This document shows, one piece after another, positions 1 through 13,032 of a DNA stretch of 64,000 bases. Below the pieces are notes generated by a model. The model searched no databases. It saw only the letters and a list, made by a program, of their open reading frames with translations, and had not been told where the DNA came from. The DNA is from Stereocaulon alpinum (lineage: Eukaryota; Ascomycota; Lecanoromycetes; Lecanorales; Stereocaulaceae): NCBI GenBank assembly GCA_018257865.1, contig JAEUBA010000002.1, positions 682,001 to 746,000 on the forward strand. Reading direction: 5' to 3'. The position numbers and the translations under genes are program-made. Position 1 is the first letter of the stretch. Each line of letters starts with the position of its first letter.

Positions 1-1620
1 AGTACGAAGAGTTATTAATATTTAACTTTAGAATAGAATATGTTAAGGGTAGCGAGAATAACGCTATAGACGCACTTAGTAGAAGAGCTAATTATATATT
101 AAACGTTTAGCAGAGTTCTAAAACGGTTTTAACGCGTTATAAGGATAGATTATTACGACCTAATACAGCCGGACTATATATAGTAGTAATAATAACTATT
201 AATAATAAAGGTTTAACTAAGAGGATACTAGAAGACTTATTAAAGGATAAAGTTATATCTAAGATCTATAAAGATATTAATAGCTATAACTTATTTAGAA
301 AAATAGATCTAAAACTACTAACCTTCTAAGAACGGATTTATATCCCTATAGGTACTTAAGGAGAAATTTTTAGGATTTACTATAAAGTAGAGAGCTCCGG
401 TAGATATTAGGGGATTAAGAAGACGCTTAAGAAGATATTTTATAACTTTTACTTTCCTTAAATAAGGAAATATATCGAGGATTATATTAATAAATATAAT
501 ATATATATTAGGACGAAGTATTCCTAATATAAGCCTTATAGAGAGTTGAAATTACTAGTAATCCTAAATAGTCCGTAGAAAAGTATTATATAGGATTTTA
601 TTATTAAACTCCTAAAGTTAAAGGAACGACTAATAGGTATATACTATAATATAATCTTAGTAATTAACAACTATTTAACTAAGATAGTATATTTCGTACT
701 ATATAAGGAAGTATTAAATGCTAAAGATCTAGCGTACGCGTTCTTACGAATAGTAGTAGCTAACTATAGGCTTCCTAAAGAAATTATCTTAGATAGAGAT
801 AAACTCTTTACCTCTAAGTTTTAGAAATTATTAATAGATATAATAGGAATTAAGATAAAGATAAGTATAGTATTTTATCCGTAGATAGATAGTTAGATAG
901 AAAGAACTAACTAAACGCTAAAGTAATATCTTCGGTACTATATTAACTACTAATAGGACGATTAGGTATCCTACCTACTAGTAGCGCAGCTAGTATATAA
1001 TAGATTAATATCTAATCTAATAGGTATAACGCCGTTTCGAGCTAATTATAGGTTCGAACTATATACAACCCTATTACTAAAGGGAATTAAACTAAAGGCG
1101 CAGAAAGCAACTATTATTACTAAGGAAATAGTAAGAATCTATTAAGAACTATAAAAGGACTTATAGTTCCTAAGTCACCGCTCAGCGATATATTATAATT
1201 AAAAACGTTTAAAAGGACCGAATATTTCTAAAGGGGATAGGGTATATCTTCTTTATAGAAATTTTAAAACTAATAGGCCTAGTAATAAGCTTAATTATAT
1301 AAAGCTAGGACCGTTCCTTATAAAGGAACGTAAAGGGGATATAAACTATATACTAAACCTCCCCTAACTAACGAGGAAGTACCTAGTATTCTATATATTA
1401 TTACTTAAAAAAGTAAACCCCGAAATACCGCTGCGGACCGCACTACTCCTCCTAAATTAAGATAATAAGGAGTATAATATTAAGGAAATTCTAGATTATT
1501 AGGTTATTAAAGGGAGAAAGAGGTATCTAATTAAGTAGTTAGACTATAATTAGTTAGAGAATATATAGGAGTTACTATTAGCGCTTAATTACCCTAAGAA
1601 GTTAGAATAGTTCTAAAGTC
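1..1620 (+). mobile_element. Ty3/gypsy chromovirus pol 3' part (RIP-inactivated)
   Basis: Read through stops, the plus strand gives the end of RNase H at about 1-110 (YVKGSENNAIDALSRR, the usual end of gypsy RNase H). An integrase core follows at about 640-1,060 (VINNYLTKIVYF, then LDRDKLF, then IERTN-TLK, the DDE positions). A chromodomain-like tail lies at about 1,470-1,615 (EYNIKEILDY, RKRYLIK). The order RNase H, integrase, chromodomain identifies a Ty3/gypsy chromovirus. Many in-frame TAG codons sit where Gln or Trp is expected. The 5' half lies outside the window and no LTR was delimited. Confidence 0.75.
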
Positions 1621-2449
1621 GAAACCCGCTGTTAGGGGATCCTATCCGGAAAAGTTAATCTCGCCTATATTAAAGGAAGGAAGATTATTAGGAGCTTTAG
1701 AAGTAGCTACTTCCTTCTCCTTCTCCTCCTCCTTCTTAAGGAACTTAATATTCCTTACCTCTTATTAGACTATCTTCGCTTAGTCCGCCTCTATCTTTTA
1801 GATTTATTTCCGTAGGCGGGAAAGCTTTATAAAAGCTTTATCCTCCTCGCTATATAGTTTCGTACGCTGTTCCTCTATCCGCTTCTACTTAGGAACGTTA
1901 AGTAGAGACAGCTTATACTTATTACTACTATAAATATACTTAACGTATTAGTTAGATACTTCTCCCGTATAATATAGGAGACCTAAGTTAGTATATTATA
2001 AATAGGAGCGTTTTGATAAAGAAGCTATCCTAAGTTTTAGGACTAACTAATAATAATAAGTAAGGGAATTCGTTAGTTTCTTAATCCTTAGTATAAGGAA
2101 GAAATACTTAGGTTATTAAGTTACTTTCGGGACGAAAATAACTAAATAAGGGGATCGTATTATAGGTAACCCCGTAAGGTTATAGGCAATATATATAATA
2201 GGGTTAGTAAGTAAAGGACACTTAGGAGAGGACCTAGTAATATAAGTAATCTAGAATATATTAGGCAGATTATAGAGTAATATAGTAGATATAGGCCTAG
2301 ATTACCTAGATTATATTAGGGCTTAGTATAATTAAGGTAAATATATAAGGAAGGGTTTTCCTTTAGCAGAATATTTCTTATCTCCTTATATTTAACTTAT
2401 ATAATCGAGAGGAGTCTTAGCTGAAGATAATTTAACGACTATCTATCTC
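1621..2449. repeat. RIP-degraded sequence, unassigned
   Basis: AT-rich tract between the gypsy and Helitron remnants. On the minus strand around 1,690-1,900, reading through stops gives a lysine/glutamate-rich coiled-coil-like stretch (for example SEEDKAFIKLSRLRK), which resembles the charged C-terminal tails of some fungal transposases. The family cannot be named from this. Confidence 0.4.
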
Positions 2450-4489
2450 TATTACCTTCTAGTGCTCAATACACTATGTGATTTACCCGAAGGAGTTAAA
2501 CTACCCCGTTACAACTACCTTACTACTATTAAAACTCCTACCTATAATATTACCCTTAAGGACGTATCTCCTATATTTAGTAAGTAAAATACGGGTCCTA
2601 TTATAGAGACGGGGTATATTAAGGTTCCTTATTAATATTACTAGTATCCCTACCTTCAACCGTAGCTTATATAGTAGCAGTAAGGGCTTATAGAATTTAT
2701 TCTAGTACTTATTAGGGAATATCTCGTTTTCCTTAGGGTTTACCGCTTAATTAAAACTCTAGTATTTATAGTAGTCGCCTTATATATAGTTGAGAATATA
2801 GTTATTAACTTTCTAGACATCCTTATTTATAATAGCTAGAATTGCTCGTTTAGTTAGATAGCGCCGGTCTAGAAGATCTCTACTAATAGCGGGGTAAATT
2901 TTATTAATTAGTACGTCTATAGTATTCCCTAGTAGGTATCTATATTTCTAAGGAGACTTCTTATCCTTAGTAATTAGGTCGACTATATTACCTTTACTAT
3001 TACTAATATATAGGAGAGCTTCGGTAAATTCTACTATTCGCCGCCTACCTTTTTTAGTAAGACCTCTATTACTTAAACGTATATTAGTAGTAAGCTGAAG
3101 AATAGTTACCTTATCCTAGAACGCCGCCTTTTAGATATAGGTATTAATAATAACGCCTATAGTCCCCCCTAAGACTACTAGTAAGGTCTAACGGAAATTA
3201 CCGTAAAAGTAAATAACCTTACTACTAAAGTAAGCTCCGTTATTACCGTAAATATCCTATAAAGAACGGCTGACGTATTTAATAGTAAAATAACTCTATA
3301 TAGGTACTTTATCCTAGAAGATAATATAAGCCTACTTAATTAACTCTACGAGATTAGTCCCTTTCTAAATACTATAACTAGACGTACTCTCAGCGTCTAA
3401 TAGGATCTTAAATCGCGAATAGGCAGTACGTCTACTATCTAATAGGGTTATAATAATACCTAAAGAGGCTATAGCTAAAGTAATATACTTCTAAGAATAG
3501 AGCTTCTTTAAAATAGTATTCTAGACTATAGTCTTCCTAATACCGCTAGCGCCGTTTAAAAAGAATAGTACGCCTATACTAAATTTATTATTATTATTCT
3601 TATCTACCGCAGCTATAATCTTTTCGGCTATTAGGCGTTAGTTAGTATTAAACTTCTACTATTTAACTTCTATATCTTCTAGTATAATATTATAAGATAT
3701 CTCCTCGCGGAGTAGACGGTTCTAGATTCGCGATTTATATAGAAGATCGAATAGAATAATAACCAGCGGAAGGTTAAATAGCTCTAAGCTAAGGCTACTT
3801 TTAATAGTAGACTAATAGTCTAACTAGCCTAAAATTAAATATAGAGTATATTACTCAGCCTAAAATATTAGGTTTCGTACGCGTTCGTCCTTATAGCCCT
3901 AGAGGATATCTATATAGTAGGCGAAATACTTATTTAATATACAGGTGCAGTCGTCTAATATACTATTTTAATAATTAGAATATATAGGCCAGCTCGGATA
4001 GAGAATATAGTTTAACTTAGTTAAATATAGTCTAACTTAGATATAGAATATAGTCTAACTTAGATAGAAAAATAATTACTATAGTAATAAAAATAGATAT
4101 ATACCTTACTTTAAATTTCTCCTAAAGTACTAAAGGGTCCTCTAGGTATAGTTCTAATAGAATAGTTATAAAAAAACCTTATAGTACTATTAGTAAGTAA
4201 AGAGTCTTTACTTCCTCTAGTACCTTAACGTAGTACTTATTATTCTCTACTAATCTAAGTCGAACGTAGGTAACTTTATATATTAGAAGCTCGCCGTTAA
4301 TAGTCTATAGATTATTAAATAATATCACCCCCTAATAGTAGGTGAGAAGGAGTCGGTAATAGTATAAATTACCCTACTTAGGACTAATTATATATATATA
4401 TCTAATTACCTCCCCCTTTTCGCGAATATACTATATCCGTTTCCTCTTATCCTATATAAAATATATAGGAAATTTGTTATATAGGTAAT

Positions 4490-4501
4490 TAAGGGGGTTT
4501 A
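4490..4501 (+). repeat. 12-bp direct repeat, left copy (likely target-site duplication)
   Basis: The 12-mer TAAGGGGGTTTA occurs here and exactly 1,200 bp downstream at 5,690-5,701, one copy on each side of the non-RIPed insertion. Both outer flanks are Helitron coding sequence. Deleting the insert plus one copy joins the minus-strand Helitron frame without a shift, as expected of a target-site duplication. Confidence 0.75.
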
Positions 4502-5689
4502 TTGATTGATTGGTTTATACGCCTATTCTAGTATCTATATATACTAATGAGGGTGTTCTATTATATTATTTGTGAAACTAGTAGATGGTACACGTAGTAT
4601 GCCTTTCCTAGCCGCAAGAGAAACTATAGCATAGTGCCTAGATAAAAACTCCCGCTTATCCTTAATAATGTAATTACTTTTGGTCTGGGGATCACACCCT
4701 AGGCCTCCTTAACACCAGTAACTCTTAACTGTGTTCTTTAATATTATACCGAGCGCTCTATAACATTATTTCTAATACTAACTATAATATACGCCCTTCG
4801 TACTATACTCAGCTCTTAAGGACCCTACTGTATTCTTCTATATCCTTCAACTTTATTATAGCGCTGAGCGCCCTATAACTTTCTTTAACCTTTACTGTGT
4901 CGATACGGGGGGGGGGGAGGAGGGGGTGTATAGCCGTCCCGTAAGGGTTCGAGTTATTAGCGCTGATTAGTAGTGTTTATTAGTGTCCGTAGTAGTACCG
5001 GATTTGGCTGTTCGGTGGTTTGCTGGTTGAGGATACGAGAAAGGGGGGAAGCTACATACACCGCTTAGGAGGCCTATACTCGTATAAAGAATTGGATAGT
5101 ATAACATCCCGCTAGTTATATTAGATAGTACTTACTTCTATCCTTATACACTTTGCTTTAGGGGGGAGCTAACCCTTCAGCTTATAATTATAGTTATATA
5201 GCGCCGCTTACACTAAAGGCTCGCCTAGCTACTTAGATAGGGGCCGTCCTTTTCTAAAATACGCCTTCTAATTTATAACCTAGTATATCCTTCTCTTAGT
5301 CCTGTATACCTATAACCCCAGCCTTCCCCTAAGATAGACTGCGCGTTAGTCTTAACCGGTAGATATATATCAAGCGTACGTAGATATTAGATTTTTTGAA
5401 TTAACGGCTAGGCAGGTATTGCCTGTGCTCTTTACTCGTTAGGCTGAGATACTATACCTGATGCCAATTCTTGCTGTCTAGTCTCGATCGTAGGGGAGGT
5501 ATAATAGTCGTAGTGGAGTTAGGGTAGGTGTTATCGCGTTGCCCGAAAAACTCTGCACGGAGTTCTCAGCAACTACGCGACGTCTCAACATCGTTCAACC
5601 TGCAATGCATTAGGGGAGATATCTCAGCTCTGAATAGGTATTCAGGTTCGTAGCTAGTACCGCGTACAGGTGTGTCTCCATCGCTAGCC
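4502..5689. mobile_element. Nested 1.2-kb insertion, not RIPed, unclassified
   Basis: This 1,188-bp block differs from everything around it: CA and TG are common, GC is higher, and it has an 11-base G run at 4,907-4,917. It is flanked by the 12-bp direct repeat. Its left end is a short tetranucleotide-like run (TTGATTGATTGG). Read from the minus strand this would be a simple-repeat 3' tail, as some non-LTR retroelements have. No terminal inverted repeats and no convincing reading frame were seen. A truncated LINE or SINE-like element in minus orientation is the best guess, made from the TSD length and tail only. Confidence 0.6.
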
Positions 5690-5701
5690 TAAGGGGGTTT
5701 A
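5690..5701 (+). repeat. 12-bp direct repeat, right copy (likely target-site duplication)
   Basis: Second perfect copy of TAAGGGGGTTTA, directly abutting the Rep-domain side of the Helitron remnant. Confidence 0.75.
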
Positions 5702-7000
5702 TATCTAAAAGGTATAGTTACTTATTCCTTCTCCTAAATAGTAGAGGCTGATTATTCTCTAAGGCTTCCTTTATAAGATAATTTATCTTAAAGAACTCTA
5801 TTAACTATATCTTATATAATAAGTCCTTATTAAGAATAGTCTTAGTAGTATCCCTATCTAGATTAACGCTAATCTACTACTCCTTAGGTAAATAAATCTG
5901 CAGTCGTTTAATATAAGGCTTAATCCCCCCTATACTAAACCTAAAGATCTTCCAGCAAGCTTCGGAGCTTCCTATCTAATAACTTTTATAAAATTTGGTA
6001 ACCTTATTAATTAATAGAGGCTTTAGCCGTTACTGCCCTAGCGGTATAGGGTTCCCCTAAGGTACTATTATTAATTAAGTAATCGAAATATTTGCCTAGT
6101 CTAGACCCTTATAGATATACTTAAATAAGTAAAATATAGACTTAATAGAGGCGTAGATCTTAATATTTAGATAAGTACGGTACTTCTTTAGAAGCTAGGG
6201 GTTATAAGGAATAACCTATTAGTTAGTATAGCCCTCCGGGGTAGGCTCTATATACGGGCGTCGATAATATAGGTATACTCCCTTAGGATTAAACGATAAC
6301 TTATTATAAATATCTTTAGGGAAGAACTTAGAGTACTAGTTCTTCTCTTTATCCTAGTAGATATCGGAGGCTGAGTAACGGTAATAGATTATATAAGTAG
6401 TTATTAACTTATAGAGTACTAGGTCCTTCGTCTTATTAGGAATAATAGCTTAGACGGCGTTATTAATCTAAGAGACGTATCTAATTTTATCCTCCTTACG
6501 AATAATAAGAAGGATATAGGCGTACGGTAGACCTCGCTTTTAAAATTTAACTATATAGTAATAACTAATATAGACGCCTAAAATATATCTCTTAAAAAGA
6601 TCCTTAAGAAGCTCTTAGAGCTTTATATTAAAAACCTATACCTATATATTATAGACCTCCGTTATTAATAAACTAGGTCGAATAGAACGGCGGACGTTAG
6701 CCTAATTCGGGTTATATATAAAAGTTATAAAGAAGGTAGGATTACCTCGATACTGTACTACTATTAAAGCGTCCTCTATATCTACCTTTATAGCTTTAGG
6801 GCTACCGGCTATACTAGATAGTAGAATAGTAACCTTACTACTAAGATCGCTAAGCCTTAGATCTAAATCGTCGTATAGTTAATTAATTAAGCCTTTATAG
6901 CTAAGTACCCGAATTTTATACTAATACTTAATATACTAATTCAGGTTATTCTATTTAATAGTAGTATAAGCGTTAGTAACGAAGTAGCTAAGGAGACGCC

Positions 7001-10000
7001 CGGAATAGAGTAATTAAGAGAATCTACTATTATAGTACTATTATAGTATTAGTAGAAGAATTCTTTAAAATATTAAATCTTATAAGGCCTACCCCATAGG
7101 GAAATCTTATTTTAAAAACTCAAAAATACGGAAAATATAATATATACTCTTTAGTAGTCGATTATTTTAGTGCCGTTTTAAGTAATATATTAATAGTTCT
7201 ATAAAAATTATATTTAGAACGAAATTCTTCTCTATATCTAGCTTACTTATACCGGCTAATAGATATCTTCTATAATTATTAATAGCGATATCTATAGCTA
7301 CTATAATAAAGCGCTATATATCTAGTACTTATAGGGGTATTACTAAGATAGTATAGAAGGGAGGCGGCGCTTCTTAAAAGAAAAATAATAGAAGATCGTA
7401 ATATCCTATATAAAGATATAAAGTACTGGAAAAGATAATCTTACTAATATAAGGGTAGACGTTTAAAAGATATAAATTAGGCTTACCTATAGCTAATAGC
7501 GATAGATCTAACTCCTAGTAACCTATATAGACCCTCTATAGCCTCTTAGTATAGCTCTATCTCTTTTAGGCTCTTCCTCCTTATCACCGCACTTAGGCCG
7601 GTCGGGGTCCTAATATATACCGTAGTACTAAGTAGTTCCTTACCTTATATTTAACCTATAAATAGCGAGGAGATATCCTTCTAGGAGCCTATTATATCTC
7701 TATAGTAGTAAACTATTATACTAGCTCTATTCCCTATAAGGGAAAGGTAGGATATACTATAGGGGTATATAGGATAAGTACTATTTAGGGACCCTTATAA
7801 GGCCCCTACCCTTAACTTTAATACGAATATCTTATATAATACGTCCCTTCGCGCCGTTAGGAGGAGTAATTATAATATAGGCTACCTTACTAAATATAGG
7901 GCGATTATATATACCGCGATTAGCACGCCTAGGGTTATATTATATAATACGGACGTTTATAGTCTATAGAGGGTATCTTACCTTATTATCTAATAAGCGT
8001 TCCCAGCAAGTCTTAAAGCTCTATATATAGGGGTTAATATCTTAAAGGAGTCGCTGAAGAAGAAGTACTATATCCGTATTAATAGATCTTTTAACTTACC
8101 TAGTATATATTATATAGGTGTCTACTTAATCCTAGCTATTATTAATAAAGTAGTACTAGGTATATCTCTTAGTAACGCCTTCTTTAGGTAAAAGTAGACT
8201 AATAGCGTAATATATCCCCCCTTAGATCTTATATATAGTCCGCCTAACCTAATAATCTATCTTATCTACGCCCTTACTAGTAAAAGAAAGTAGGTTATTA
8301 TAGTTTAAGGCTCTCTTAATAAACGTAGTACTACGGGTAGTCCGTTTTATCTTATACTACCCTAGCTAATAAGGGTCTAGGATATAGTCCTAACTATCTA
8401 ATATATATTCTACCTTATAAAACAGCTTATTTAATATAAGAACTCGACGCTTAGGGTTACCTTCGGGTAGTCGTTTAAGGAATTCGAAGTTAGGGGAGTT
8501 AGGTACTTAGATATTAATTATACTATTCTAATAGTACTACTACTATTTAGTAGAAAGACGCTTACCCTTAAAAGAGAAGGCGTAGTAATAAGGATATTTA
8601 TTAGTTAGATTAAAGAACTACGGTAATATAATATACTCTAGGAGATTAATATATACTTACGGTAGCTAAGTATATAGATATATACTAAGTAAGGTTCTAC
8701 TACCCTTATCTATAGTATTACGGCGCTAATACGGTCGACGGCGACGCTACTAACGTAGTATATATTCCTTACTATTCTCCTATACCTATAGGGCGTATCT
8801 CTATTACTAGCGGAGGTTATATTGCAATTCTAGTAGGGGTACTTCCTCTTTAAAAGAAGAATCTTAGTACTTAGGTAGACTTAAATCCTCTAGATTATAG
8901 GGCGGTATAACTACTTAGATAACTAGTTAAATATCTAATTAGGTAGGGCGAGGCCGTTAATAGGCGATATCTAATTAGGTAGGGCGAGGCTATAGATAGG
9001 TATTCTACTACTGCGGTCGAATAATTAGCCTTCTCTACGTATTATAAATTTATACCTACTAACTTATAGTAGTAATATTAAGGTTTCTAGCGCTCTAAGC
9101 GGTCCTAGCGCGTTTTATCCTACCTTAACCTTATATTCTGCGGTTAATAGTATTATTTAGGAGGTCTCTAAGTAGTATAGACGAATTCTGCCGCTTTTAA
9201 TTAACTAGACGCGTAGATTACTTAGTAGATATAAGATTAATATATATACGTACCTAAGGCTTCAGAGCTTAATTACTTATAATATATACCTCGTTATATA
9301 TACTACCGGTACTAGTAAAGACGTTTTGAGGTTATAGGGCTATACTATAATAAGATAGTAGAGCAGTAGTAAATATAGGAGTTACCTAAGTTTTTTTAAG
9401 AAGGGGCGTTAAGTATTAAGCTTAGTAATTACTAGCGAGCGGTACCTATAAAATATAGTAATAACGCTTCTTTTACTTATAACTATTACGTAAATAGGCC
9501 GATTCTAATAATTCTTAATACGTAAGTAATCTAATAGCTGACTTTAAAACTTATAAAGTTATCTTAATACTATATAACGTATATAGCGCGAGGTATTACT
9601 ACGAAGAAGTTATAAAGCAGATTTAACTTTTAGTAGTTAAAGGCGCTAGGCCGAAAAGCGTACTATTAGGGGGGGAGAAGTATAGGGGCAATCTAATTAG
9701 CTATAAAGGCGGAATTGCTCCGAAAGTCGCGATATTCTGTTATTATAAGAAAGATCCGTCCTAAGTACCTATACTAACGCTAGTATATAGAAACCTTTAG
9801 GAGTAGAGAACTTAACGAATATTTAAGGTATTGTCGATATTTTTAATTCTAAATTATTATTTTAACACCTCTCTTTAAGAAACTAGTATTAATATATAAA
9901 TTCGTTTAGTAGTTATTAATCTCTTCTATATTAAAGATATTAGTTTATCCTTAGAGGTATATAGGGAAGAAAACCCTACAGCGGACGCTAACGAATACTA

Positions 10001-12290
10001 AAAGAGGGGTCTAAAACTTATAACCGTTATAACTTTTATAACACCTAATTAATTTTCTTTAAAAAAGTAGTAGTAAGTAGCCTAAACTAAGTCCTTTTAA
10101 GATTATTAAGTACGCTAGGGATACGAGGTATTATTAATAGTTTTTAGTACTAGGAGAGATATAGTATAAGTAGGGCTAAGAATTAACGGGTACTACTATA
10201 GTTAATAACGCTAGTAGTTAGGTATACTATAAGGGTTAGCCCGCCTACTTCGCCTGCTAAGCTAGGAAATCGAAAATAGTACCTTACTAATAGTAAGGTC
10301 TAAAGATAATACTATAATATCCCTATATATTAAAAATATATAGGGACCTTAAGAAGGGTCCTTATAAGGAGGGTAAGAAAGGAAATAAGGATATCTTATT
10401 AATCCGTTATATATAATTAGTTAATTAGTCGTTTAGAAATATACTATTTTTTCGTTACTTAATATAATTACTTAAGGTAATTACGTAAGTAATATAGCTA
10501 AAAAAATTAATTATAATACTTTTTAAATCTAATACTTTATTTAAGTATATCTTAGAGAGCCTCTTCGCCCCCTATAGGCGAATCCGCCGCCTCCGAATAG
10601 ATCTTATTATTAGACTTAGGCCTAAGCTTATTATCTAGCTAATCCTAAAATATATTAGGCTCCTTATACCTACGAGCGTTCTAAAACGCGTCTATTACTA
10701 TCTAAGAAGGTCGCTACCGCCCTACTCTAGTAGGGGTCTCTATACTAGTAAGGATTAGTTCTATACCTAAGATAATATATTAGCGGATTACCTTCCTAAG
10801 CTTTATATAGACGGGACTATATAGTCGCTACCCTATTTTAGTAGTAAAGATATTAGAAGCCTTTAGTATATCTAAGTTATATCTAAGCTTTAGAGCTTTT
10901 TAGTAGTACTACTCCTTAATTACTAGCGATAAATATTCGTCTACGTTATAGGCTTATAATTCCGCCCTTAGCTTTTTAATAAGCTTTAGATTAGGTATAC
11001 TAGCGTACTTCTCTACTAGCGGTTTAGGAAATTTATAAAGATACTAAGGTTTACTAGAGATTATATATAGATAATTCTTTTAAGTATAAATCTTATAAGT
11101 ATTTTAGTTCTCTATAAATTTATAGGCTTCTTTATAAATTAAGTATATATAAACGGCGTAGTAAGCTAGTTAATTATAAAGCCTATTATATTAATAGTAT
11201 CCTTCTTCTTACGCGATATTAAAAAAGAGTACCTAGCGGTATAGTATAGAAGACTATAGATATATCTACTAAGCCTTAATCCTTTAGTTTACGGTACTCT
11301 TCCTAAATATCTAATACTTCTTAAAAGGTCTTAGTCTCTTAGTATAGTCCTCTTATACGTAATATAACTACTAGTAAGCGTTTATAATAAGAATAGTCTC
11401 CGTCCCCTAGTTAGAATAGATTATATTAGGTATAGTTTTTACCTCCGCTAAATAGTTTAAATATTACTTTACTATACTAATTACTATATAAGCTAAGACT
11501 CTAACATAGATCTATAGAATTTTGCGAGAATAGGTATCGATTATAGTATAGATTTAAACGCTAAAGAACTCTAGCTTATAATACGCGTTAATAGACTAGA
11601 TTACGTTAGGTCCTAGTATAGTATATTTTTAGCGTTTATATTATTTCTTTTTAAATCTTCGCTAAATACTTTCTAGATTAACTAATCTTATTCTATATAT
11701 TAAATTATACTTAGAGATAGTAATCTTATTATATTAGAAGTAGGTATAGAGGTATATAAGCCTAAAGTCTATAATAGCGCCTTCAGCTAGGTATTCCTAT
11801 ATAATATAGAGTATCTTACTATCTTAAAACTATACCTATCTAATCTTATACCTCTATTAGTAACCTATCTTAAGCCTAATTCGCTAAAGTAATCTAAGTT
11901 ATATAGGTATTCCTATATCTTCTAATTTAACTCTTATCTCTTAATCCGTTACCTAGTATTTATAGAAGAGGAAGGTAATTATTATATTATAGAGTTAAGG
12001 GTCTTAATACTTATTATTAGTATATTTCTTCGCGCCCTATTTATTTAGGTACCTCTATAGTATTTTTATACTAACTATAGGGTAGTATCTATATACCTAA
12101 GCGAGGATATCTTTAGTAGTAGTACCCCTATTATAGGTATTAAGGATCTATTCTTAGTAGGGGTCTAAGTTAATTTTACGGGGCGCTATAAGGATAAGAG
12201 GTAGGAATTTAATAGAGTACTATTAGATAAGCTATACTATAGGCGCTGTAGATAATTAGATCGCTGGTAGTAGTATAGTTACTAGATTAT
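7001..12290. repeat. RIP-degraded repeats, unassigned
   Basis: Continuation of the CA/TG-poor, TA-rich tract. The part next to the Rep domain (to about 8.6 kb) may be the N-terminal region of the Helitron, but no motif confirms this. At 10.5-12.3 kb, minus-strand translations through stops give long protein-like stretches that match no family recognised by eye. No intact reading frame is present. Confidence 0.6.
8931..8990 (+). repeat. 24-bp direct repeat at 36-bp period
   Basis: The 24-base sequence beginning ATATCTAATTAGG and ending AGGGCGAGGC occurs at 8,931-8,954 and again, identically, at 8,967-8,990. The 36-bp period is a multiple of three, so it could be a duplicated 12-residue segment of a former coding repeat. 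Confidence 0.8.
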
Positions 12291-13032
12291 TAAGAGTTGC
12301 AAATGTAGTAGGGTAGGTTTTCAGAAATAAAAGTTCAAAATATTTGATATAACCAATTGGTTATCCCAGGACACCGTACCTACGTCATATGTACAAGGCA
12401 ATAGGCGATGTGTTGGCCAAAAAGTTGACGAAATAGGCTGGTCGCGGTGATCTACTCTCCCCATGGAGGCCATGCCTGTAAACAGGTCATTACCCCAAAT
12501 GAAACGCCATTGCCACCGCGTCAAAAAACCATGGAGCTGGAACTTCTAAGCTGGCAGCGGAGACCTGGACGCTCGAGCAAGGCCAAAGAGAATGCTGTTC
12601 CCAGGAGACTTTATAGTAGCCAAAGGCATCTGGTACATGAGCCTTCCATTAATCGTACTTGCGATTGTCGCTGATGAATCGTGTAGAAAATTGGATACAT
12701 TCCTTTCGCAGGTTGTACTCGATAACACTTTTTGCTACACATTATGGAGACCAAGCTAAAGAGAATTGTGTCAGCGGGTAATTCTAAGTGGCCTGAGACC
12801 CATACACCTTCCCCACTCTAGACTACAGTAGTCACATGAGGCTTGGTGTCACAAGTCTACAAAGTTTACCGAGGGCTACAACCAAAATTAGCGCCATTCA
12901 GTGGCCAGACTGCTAGTGACCTTGATTGTCAGATTCCCATTTCAAGCGATATCGAACGCTACGCCTGTCGCTGTCAGTATTACGCCTGCTCGATGTTCTG
13001 CAGCCGCACATTCAAAGCTAACCTCCCACGAC
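12291..13032. other. Intergenic: edge of RIP island to SprT copy 1
   Basis: Normal-composition sequence starts here. Only short open frames without homology signs are present. It should contain the promoter of SprT copy 1, but no specific element can be named. Confidence 0.5.

Larger units (their letters stand above)
2450..7000 (-). mobile_element. Helitron, RIP-inactivated, split by a nested insertion
   Basis: On the minus strand, read through stops, two blocks occur in the Helitron order. First comes a Rep domain at about 6,800-5,702, with GNPTFFITF near 6,745 and KRGLPYAYILL near 6,535 (family form has HAH where this has YAY). Then comes a Pif1-type helicase at about 4,489-2,450, with Walker A as NGASGIRKT near 3,555 (family GASGTGKT), then TAYSRFKILLDAEST, and the C-terminal part LKVGILVILIRNLNIPRLYN near 2,640. 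All differences noted at key residues are C-to-T or G-to-A changes. The outer ends were not found; the 7,000 limit is approximate. The insertion at 4,502-5,689 lies between Rep and helicase. Confidence 0.75.
1..12290. repeat. RIP-degraded AT-rich repeat island
   Basis: The tract is very TA-rich, and CA and TG dinucleotides are strikingly scarce by eye, as RIP leaves after converting CpA to TpA on either strand. Recognisable transposon reading frames are full of TAG and TAA where Gln or Trp codons are expected. There is no intact gene. Composition changes sharply near 12,290, after which ordinary mixed sequence with normal CA/TG resumes. The exception inside the island is 4,502-5,689, which keeps CA and TG (see that entry). 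Confidence 0.9.

Noticed and set aside
4490..5701. Treating the 1.2-kb insert as part of the Helitron or as an intron
   Set aside because: Its dinucleotide content is unlike both flanks, it is bounded by a direct repeat, and it lacks GT...AG borders on the Helitron strand.
10500..12290. Possible DDE transposase on the minus strand
   Set aside because: Translations through stops look protein-like, but no DDE/D triad or family block could be recognised by eye.
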